Shown here: in pieces, positions 40,702 through 47,186 of the stretch
Numbering within the stretch: the stretch's first letter is position 1
Layout of the letters: each line of letters starts with the position of its first letter
DNA from: Actinomycetota bacterium
GTDB lineage: Bacteria; Actinomycetota; Acidimicrobiia; Acidimicrobiales; MedAcidi-G1
Length of the DNA: 47,186 nucleotides
NCBI GenBank assembly: GCA_014381945.1
Contig: JACNKQ010000023.1
Location: 1 to 47,186, forward strand
Direction of reading: 5' to 3'
The notes under the pieces: model-generated
The model's database searches: none
What the model was told of the DNA's origin: nothing
Seen by the model: the letters and a program-made list of their open reading frames with translations, nothing else
Made by a program: the position numbers and the translations under genes

Positions 40702-41079
40702 ATGGTCCAGCCCGCCCCCCTCTCCGATGCGTGGATCGCTGCGCTCGACGGGGCCGCCAGTGCCCACGACACCCTGTGCGACATGGCCTCCACGGTCACG
40801 CTCAGCCTCGAGTACCGGGTCACCGAGGGCCCCATCTGGCATATCTCCCTCGGTGACGGCGAGGCCCGGGTCCGGACAGGTCCGGCACCGGAACCCACGG
40901 TGACGTTCTCGACCGACAGGGCAACGGCCATCGGGATGATGAACGGTTCCATCGACCCACTCGACGCTGTCATCACAGGTGACCTCTCCATGAGCGGCGA
41001 CCCCCGACACCTGGTCGGACAACACGACCTCCTCGCAACCCTGGGCGACGTCTTCGGCAGCGTCCGGGCGGGCACCTGA
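40702..41079 (+). CDS. SCP2 sterol-transfer-like domain protein
   Basis: Protein of 125 aa with SCP2 pattern: SLEYRVTEGPIWHISLGDGEARVRTGPAPEPTVTFSTDRATAIGMMNGSIDPLDAVITGDLSMSGDPRHL. Such proteins bind lipids or acyl-CoA in a hydrophobic tunnel. Cytosolic. ATG at 40702 next to a TAGGCT box; divergent from the swivel-domain gene. Followed after 20 bp by the MOSC gene, which has its own -10 box. Confidence 0.82.
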   Translation: MVQPAPLSDAWIAALDGAASAHDTLCDMASTVTLSLEYRVTEGPIWHISLGDGEARVRTGPAPEPTVTFSTDRATAIGMMNGSIDPLDAVITGDLSMSGDPRHLVGQHDLLATLGDVFGSVRAGT

Positions 41080-41085
41080 ATCGAA

Positions 41086-41091
41086 TACAGT
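41086..41091 (+). promoter_or_regulatory. -10 box, leaderless
   Basis: TACAGT ends 8 nt before the ATG at 41100 of the MOSC gene. Confidence 0.5.
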
Positions 41092-41099
41092 CCCACGCC

Positions 41100-41540
41100 A
41101 TGGCAGATAAGAGGTCGCTCCTGAAGATCTGGATCAAGCCCGCAATGGGCGAGCCCATGGTCCCGGTCGACAATGCCGATGTGATCGCAGACACTGGCCT
41201 GGCTGGAAACGCCGACCAGGGTGGCAAGCGACAGATCACGATCCTGGCGGCTGAGCGCTGGGCCGACACCGAAGCCGAACTCGGCCATCCGGTGGAACCC
41301 GCCATCCGGCGGGCCAACCTGTTCATCAACGGAATCGAACTCGCTGACAGCGCGGGACGCGTCCTGTGTGTGGGCGACGCCAGGATCGAGATCCGTGGCC
41401 AGACCCACCCCTGCCACCTCATGGAGGCGGCTGTGGACGGCCTCCGGAGGGCCCTCGAACCCGACTGGAGGGGCGGCGCCTACGGCGTGGTACTGAGCGA
41501 CGCCCAGATCAGCATCGGCGACGCGGTTTGCTGGGAGTAG
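41100..41540 (+). CDS. MOSC-domain protein
   Basis: MOSC-domain protein of 146 aa: GLAGNADQGGKRQITILAAERWADTEAELG, RRANLFINGIEL, LCVGDARIEIRGQTHPCHLME, with Cys105 in the position that binds the molybdenum cofactor in MOSC proteins. It could be a molybdenum-cofactor sulfur carrier or a small reductase component. No partner is nearby; moaE lies 32 kb away. Probably leaderless. Confidence 0.85.
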   Translation: MADKRSLLKIWIKPAMGEPMVPVDNADVIADTGLAGNADQGGKRQITILAAERWADTEAELGHPVEPAIRRANLFINGIELADSAGRVLCVGDARIEIRGQTHPCHLMEAAVDGLRRALEPDWRGGAYGVVLSDAQISIGDAVCWE

Positions 41541-41556
41541 CCGTCTCCCGGGACCG

Positions 41557-42546
41557 CTAGATCAGGCCCAACTCCCGGACCGTGTCGCGCTCCTGGGCCA
41601 GTTCGGCCACGGAGGTGTCGATTCTGCTGCGCGAGAACCCGTCGATCCCGAGCCCCTGCACGATCGACCACTCGCCGCCCGAGCAGGTGACCGGGAACGA
41701 CGAGATGAGGCCCTCGGGGACGCCGTAGCTGCCGTCCGACGGCACGGCCATCGAGACCCAGTCGCCGTCCGGCGTGCCGAGCACCCAGTCGTGGACATGG
41801 TCGATGGCGGCGTTGGCCGCCGAGGCCGCACTCGAGGCTCCCCGTGCCTCGATGATGGCAGCGCCACGCTGCTGCACGGTCGGGATGAACTCGCCCTCCA
41901 GCCAGGCCTGGTCGTCAACGGCTACCGCTGCGGTCTGGGCTCCCACCTCGCAGTGGAACAGGTCGGGGTACTGGGTTGCCGAGTGGTTGCCCCAGATCGT
42001 CATCCTCCGGACCTCCGAGAGCGGCACACCGAGCCGTCGGGCCACCTGCGAGAGAGCCCGGTTGTGGTCGAGCCGGGTCATGGCTGTGAACCGACCTTTC
42101 GGCACGTCAGGGGCGCTGTGCATGGCGATCAGCGCATTGGTGTTGGCCGGGTTGCCGACAACCAGCACCCGCAGGTCGTCGGCAGCGTGGTCGTTGAGCG
42201 CACGTCCCTGAACAGTGAAGATGGCGCCGTTGGCCTCGAGCAGGTCCCTACGCTCCATGCCCTTGCTGCGGGGCCGTGATCCGACCAACAGCGCCACACC
42301 GGTGCCGTCGAATGCCACATTCGGATCGTCGCTGACCACCATCGAGTCGACCAGCGGGAAGGCGCAGTCGTCGATCTCCATCGCAACACCCTCCAGGGCG
42401 CCCATGGCGGGCGGGATCTCGAGCAGTTGCAGGATGACCGGCTGGTCGGGCCCCAGCAACTGGCCGCTGGCGATGCGGAAGACGAGGGCGTAGCCGATCT
42501 GGCCGGCCGCTCCGGTGACTGTGACTCGAACGGGGGTGGGGCTCAC
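41557..42546 (-). CDS. mdh: malate dehydrogenase
   Basis: NAD-dependent malate dehydrogenase of 329 aa of the cytosolic-type group. Rossmann motif [48 protein letters not shown]; substrate arginines in [15 protein letters not shown] and [19 protein letters not shown]; catalytic His in [15 protein letters not shown]. It interconverts malate and oxaloacetate. GTG at 42546 has AGGAG 5 nt upstream; a TAGCCT box near 42582 gives a leader of about 30 nt. Convergent with the MOSC gene. Confidence 0.95.
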   Translation of the reverse strand: MSPTPVRVTVTGAAGQIGYALVFRIASGQLLGPDQPVILQLLEIPPAMGALEGVAMEIDDCAFPLVDSMVVSDDPNVAFDGTGVALLVGSRPRSKGMERRDLLEANGAIFTVQGRALNDHAADDLRVLVVGNPANTNALIAMHSAPDVPKGRFTAMTRLDHNRALSQVARRLGVPLSEVRRMTIWGNHSATQYPDLFHCEVGAQTAAVAVDDQAWLEGEFIPTVQQRGAAIIEARGASSAASAANAAIDHVHDWVLGTPDGDWVSMAVPSDGSYGVPEGLISSFPVTCSGGEWSIVQGLGIDGFSRSRIDTSVAELAQERDTVRELGLI

Positions 42547-42581
42547 GTGGGCTCCTGGGACTCGTACACGGGGACCCGGCA

Positions 42582-42587
42582 AGGCTA
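42582..42587 (-). promoter_or_regulatory. -10 box of mdh
   Basis: TAGCCT on the minus strand, about 35 nt before the mdh GTG; here the transcript has a leader with a ribosome site, unlike most genes around it. Confidence 0.4.
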
Positions 42588-42648
42588 CCGACGGACCCGC
42601 AGACGATCCCAGCCAGCAACCGGTGACATCGGTCCCCTCATCTGCCCC

Positions 42649-44523
42649 TCACCGGTCCCTGGTGCTCCCCAGCCACGACTCATGCAGACCCGAATAGACG
42701 CCACCGGCGGCCACCAGGTCGGCGTGGCGTCCGCTCTCGACCACGTGCCCGTCGTCGAACACGAGGACCAGGTCGGCCCGTTCCGCCGTCGAGAGGCGAT
42801 GGGCGACGCTGATCGTGGTCCGGCCCTCCGAGAGCCTCGCCAGTGCCTGCTCGAGCGCCTGCTCGGTCTCGGGATCGACCGCCGATGTGGCCTCGTCGAG
42901 GATGAGCAGGCCCGGATCGGCGAGGTGTGCACGGGCCAGGGCCACCAACTGCCGTTCGCCGACGGACAACGATTCGCCCCGCTCGCCGACCGGTGTGTCG
43001 ATCCCGACGGGAAGCGACGCCACCCACCCGTCCAAACCCAGTGCTGCAACGGCATCAGCGGCATCCGCCCGGGTCGCACCGCGTCTACCGAAACGGATGT
43101 TCTCACCGACGGTGGTGTCGAACAGGAAGCCGTCCTGGGGAACCATGCGCACGGCTGCCCGGCGCTCGTCGGCACCGACATCACGCAGGTCGATGCCCGC
43201 AATGAGCATCCGGCCCGCCGTCGGGTCGGCCAGGCGGGCAGCCAGCTTCACGAACGTGGTCTTGCCCGACCCGGTCTCGCCCACCACGGCGACCGAGGAA
43301 CCGGACGGAATGTCGATGTCGAGGCCGTGGAGGACGAGACCACCCTCGCGGTAGCGGAACTCGAGGGCCTCGGCCCGCACACCCAGTGAACCCTCCGGCA
43401 GTCCAAGCCCCACATCGGGTTCGACGACGTCGGGTTCGGTGTCGAGTACGTCGAGGATCTTCCACCAACCGGCCAACGCCGTCTGCGTCTGGTCGAGCAC
43501 CTCCCCCAACTGGGTGATCGGTGCCACGAACAGGTTGGCGAGGAAGATGAAGGCGACCAACTCGCCGGCGCTCACGCCCCATGCGCCTCCCCACCAGACA
43601 CCGGAGGCGACCACGGTGGCGATCGCAGCCATTCCGACGACATCGGTGAACGGCAGGACGAGGGCGAAGTAGCGCATGGCGCGCAATTGCTGCCGGTACT
43701 GCTGGTCGACGGCCTCGTGCAGGTCGGCCCGGTGCACCTCACGCTGGCCGTAGGCCCGGATGACCCCCATGCCGAGCACCGACTCCGAGACCCGTCCCAG
43801 CATGTCGGAGACCCTGGTCCGCAGGCGGTCGTAGGCCCGGAGTTGCCCCTTCTGGACGCTTCGCAGGACCGGCAGCAACGGCAGATGCACCAGAAGCATC
43901 ACCAGGGCCAGTTGCCACGAGAACACCAGCATGATCGCCAGCACGGCAACGATCTGCACGGCGCTGATGATCCAGGCGACGGCCCCCCACTGGGCGAACC
44001 TGTTGAGCGCCTCGATGTCGCTCGTGATGCGTGCAGTGAGCACGCCCTTTCTGGATGCGGTGTGCTCGGCGAGGCTGAGGCGGTGCAGGTGGGCGAAGGT
44101 GCGGACCCGGAGCCCGTAGAGGACGTTCTCGGCGGTGACGGTCAACCTCAGGTAGGTGATCCTCTCCAGCAGGATGCCGATCAGGACAAGACCTGCCGCC
44201 AGGCCGGTGAGCTCCATGACGACGCCGATGTCGACATCGCCGGCGAGCACGCCCTTGTCCAGGACCATCTGGATCGTGAGCGGGACGAGCAGCTTGCCGG
44301 CCGCCACCGCCAGCGCCATCAAGGCTGTCAGGAGCAGCCCGGAACGAAGTTCCGGTGACGCCGCCAGCCCACGTCGGAGCACCGCCAGAGACCCTGCGGC
44401 CTCGATACCCCCACTCTCCTCGGGCGCCTGGAACTCGTGTTCCTCCCATGGCCCGACGAGGTCGCCGCCGGCAATCGGCTCGACGGACGCGCCCGTGTCC
44501 TCGCCGGGGACGTGTGTGCTCAT
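42649..44523 (-). CDS. ABC exporter half-transporter, consensus Walker B
   Basis: Protein of 624 aa with a type IV ABC exporter layout: six membrane helices (about 65-330) and an NBD (about 370-615). Walker A is GETGSGKTT, the signature is variant LSVGERQLVALARA, Walker B is LLILDEATSAVDPETE with the catalytic Glu, and the H-loop is VAHRLST. It overlaps the stop of the preceding half-transporter by 4 bp (ATGA). Together they form a heterodimer; this subunit has the intact Walker B and the degenerate signature. Drug, lipid or peptide export is possible. Confidence 0.9.
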   Translation of the reverse strand: MSTHVPGEDTGASVEPIAGGDLVGPWEEHEFQAPEESGGIEAAGSLAVLRRGLAASPELRSGLLLTALMALAVAAGKLLVPLTIQMVLDKGVLAGDVDIGVVMELTGLAAGLVLIGILLERITYLRLTVTAENVLYGLRVRTFAHLHRLSLAEHTASRKGVLTARITSDIEALNRFAQWGAVAWIISAVQIVAVLAIMLVFSWQLALVMLLVHLPLLPVLRSVQKGQLRAYDRLRTRVSDMLGRVSESVLGMGVIRAYGQREVHRADLHEAVDQQYRQQLRAMRYFALVLPFTDVVGMAAIATVVASGVWWGGAWGVSAGELVAFIFLANLFVAPITQLGEVLDQTQTALAGWWKILDVLDTEPDVVEPDVGLGLPEGSLGVRAEALEFRYREGGLVLHGLDIDIPSGSSVAVVGETGSGKTTFVKLAARLADPTAGRMLIAGIDLRDVGADERRAAVRMVPQDGFLFDTTVGENIRFGRRGATRADAADAVAALGLDGWVASLPVGIDTPVGERGESLSVGERQLVALARAHLADPGLLILDEATSAVDPETEQALEQALARLSEGRTTISVAHRLSTAERADLVLVFDDGHVVESGRHADLVAAGGVYSGLHESWLGSTRDR

Positions 44524-46287
44524 CCGGTGACCCCTTCGTAGGCGCGCACCAGCGCGGCGTAGGCGGGAACGGCCAGCAGTTCGCGGTGGGGGCCGTCGGC
44601 GGCTATGCGGCCGTCTTCGAGGAACAGGACGCGGTCGGCCAGGCGGATCGTGGCCAGGCGATGGGCGATCACGAGCAGCGTGCGTCCGACCTCGGACCGG
44701 AGGTTCTGCAGGATCGCCGCCTCTACCACCGGGTCGACAGCGGACGTGGCGTCATCGAGCAGGAGCACCCTGGGTCGACGCAGCAGCGCCCGGGCCAGGG
44801 CGATGCGTTGGCGCTGGCCGCCGGACAGCGTGACGCCGCGCTCGCCGAGCACGGTCCCGAGCCCGAGCGGTAGGGCCGCCACGAACCCGTCAGCCGCCAC
44901 GAGGCGCAGCACACGGTCGATCTCCTCGTCGGATACCTCGCCGTCGAGGATCAGGTTGTTACGCACCGTGTCGGCGAACAGGTAAGTCTCCTGGAAGACC
45001 GGTGCGACCACGTCGGGGATGCCGTCGGCGCCGAGTTCGGCTAGGTCGACACCTCCGAGGAGGATGTGGCCGCCGGTCACCGGCATCAGGCCGGTGAGGA
45101 GGTCGAACAGGGTGCTCTTCCCCGAACCGGTCGCACCGACCAGGGCAACCGATTCGCCGGCACCGATGTGGACAGAGAGATGGTCGAGCACCGGCGTGCC
45201 GTCGTCGAACGAGAACGAGACGTCGTCGAACACGACATCCACGGAGGCCGGAACGGACGGCGGGTCGGACGGCCGGACCTCGAGGTCGGTCGCCAGGATC
45301 CCGTCCAGGCGGTCCATCGACACCACCGAGCGGGGCATTTCCTGGAAGAGGAAGCCCAGGATCTCCATCGGAACCGTCAACAGGTTGAACAGGGCCATCG
45401 ACCTGACCACATCGCCCACCGAAGCAGAACCCTGGTCAACCAGCCAGGAGCCGAGCAACAGCACGACCAGGATCCCGAGGTTCGGCAGTGCGTAGATGGG
45501 TGGCAGGTAGACGGCCCGCAGCCTGCCGATCTCGATCCGCTCGTCGCGCAGGACATCGGAGGCCTCTGCCAGGCGTTCGACCTCGTCGTCCTCGCGACCG
45601 AGGGTCTTGACGACGAAGACCCCGTCGAGGCTCTCGTGGGCTATCCCCGACACGACCCCCACCGCAGCCTGGGCGCGTGCCGCCGGCGCCTCGACCAACC
45701 GGGTGTAGCGCTGGTTGAGCACGGCCAGCACCGGGAACAGGATGAGCGCCACCAGGGCGAACAGCGGGTGGACCACCAGCAGGCTCACGAGCGATACCAC
45801 CACCAGCGCCACGACGGACATCGAATACGCCAGGGGCATCAGCATCGACGCTGCAGTCTCGACGTCGGCGTCGGCGTGTGCCAGGAGCTGTCCGGCGGGT
45901 CGGGACCGGTGGAACGACAGCGGGGCATCGAGGTAGTGGTCGAGGACGGCGAGGCGCCAGGTCCGTTGGGTCCGCGACACCGCTATGAAGTTGAAGAACC
46001 GCCGCACCATCATCGAGAGCCCGCGCACCACGCCGACGGCAGCCAACGCCGCCGCCCCGGCCAGGGCCGTTCCCCGGTCGACACCCCCGCCGTCGAGGCC
46101 CGGAAGGATCAGCTCGTCGGTGACGCGCCCCAGCACGATCGTGGTGCCGACGACAGCAACGGCGAACACGTTGGCGCCGGCGATGGCGAGGACGTGCGGA
46201 AGGGGATGCTCCCGGAAGGACCGCAGTACGAGGCGGCCGCCACGCCGGAAGATGCCATCTGGCCGGACCGGTGCCGGCCCGGAACCA

Positions 46288-46301
<14 letters not shown>
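44520..46301 (-). CDS. ABC exporter half-transporter, degenerate Walker B
   Basis: Protein of 593 aa, six membrane helices followed by an NBD. Walker A is GATGSGKST, the signature is canonical [14 protein letters not shown], Walker B is [13 protein letters not shown] with Asp in place of the catalytic Glu, and the H-loop is IAHRLAT. In the heterodimer this gives one active and one degenerate ATP site. A TTG at 46301 is used since no ATG or GTG lies before the first membrane helix; it overlaps the icd stop by 14 bp. The start is uncertain. Confidence 0.85.

Positions 46302-47186
<885 letters not shown>

Overview
The window is high-GC, densely packed bacterial chromosome. Its gene content points to an actinobacterium, probably of the class Acidimicrobiia: two WhiB-family proteins, a SenX3/RegX3-type two-component system, a DUF2342 zinc metalloprotease, a split MoxR/VWA pair, a UPF0182 membrane protein, GTG starts and many apparently leaderless promoters. 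The class-level placement is inference from gene content. I see no rRNA, tRNA, CRISPR array, phage or transposase gene.

Layout. 1-5.4 kb: PLP biosynthesis (pdxH), a DUF3298-like lipoprotein, a small coiled-coil protein and a large UPF0182 protein with a GDGA repeat tail. 5.4-9.5 kb: a YlbL/Lon-type PDZ protease, a small membrane protein, a HEAT-repeat protein, then moaE - small membrane protein - mreB as an overlapping unit. 9.5-13.3 kb: an epimerase-like SDR, the DUF2342 protease and an MFS transporter. 13.3-18 kb: a phosphate regulon (RegX3-like regulator, SenX3-like kinase, SurE phosphatase, PhoU, Na+/Pi cotransporter) with a clear candidate PHO box of 11-nt direct repeats upstream of the transporter. 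18-19.4 kb: two whiB genes flanking a small hypothetical gene and tatA. 19.5-30 kb: a VWA protein and its likely MoxR partner, separated by an APH-type kinase, a MaoC hydratase, a GH1-like protein without catalytic glutamates, a chimeric ABC permease/ATPase and a tiny signal-peptide ORF; a GH2-like protein, also without catalytic glutamates, is divergent from moxR. 30-33.7 kb: succinate dehydrogenase sdhCAB. 33.8-35.2 kb: a multicopper oxidase with an extra N-terminal cupredoxin domain. 35.2-35.6 kb: a non-coding stretch that looks like a structured RNA with its own promoter and terminator. 35.6-36.9 kb: three orphan exported proteins, two of which may be one frameshifted gene. 36.9-42.5 kb: hydrolase, thioesterase, popT/DUF368, an unknown protein overlapping a stand-alone PEP-utiliser swivel domain, SCP2, MOSC and malate dehydrogenase. 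42.6-47.2 kb: a heterodimeric ABC exporter behind isocitrate dehydrogenase, which runs off the right edge.

Two patterns run through the window. At least fifteen transcription units have a TANNNT box 6-8 nt before the start codon, which suggests leaderless transcription and helps fix starts. Short tandem repeats in multiples of 3 bp (9, 12 or 15 bp) occur inside or at the ends of many genes. The best candidates for undescribed biology are the structured RNA at 35.3-35.5 kb, the pair of apparently dead glycosidases, the chimeric ABC gene and the swivel-domain/unknown-protein pair.
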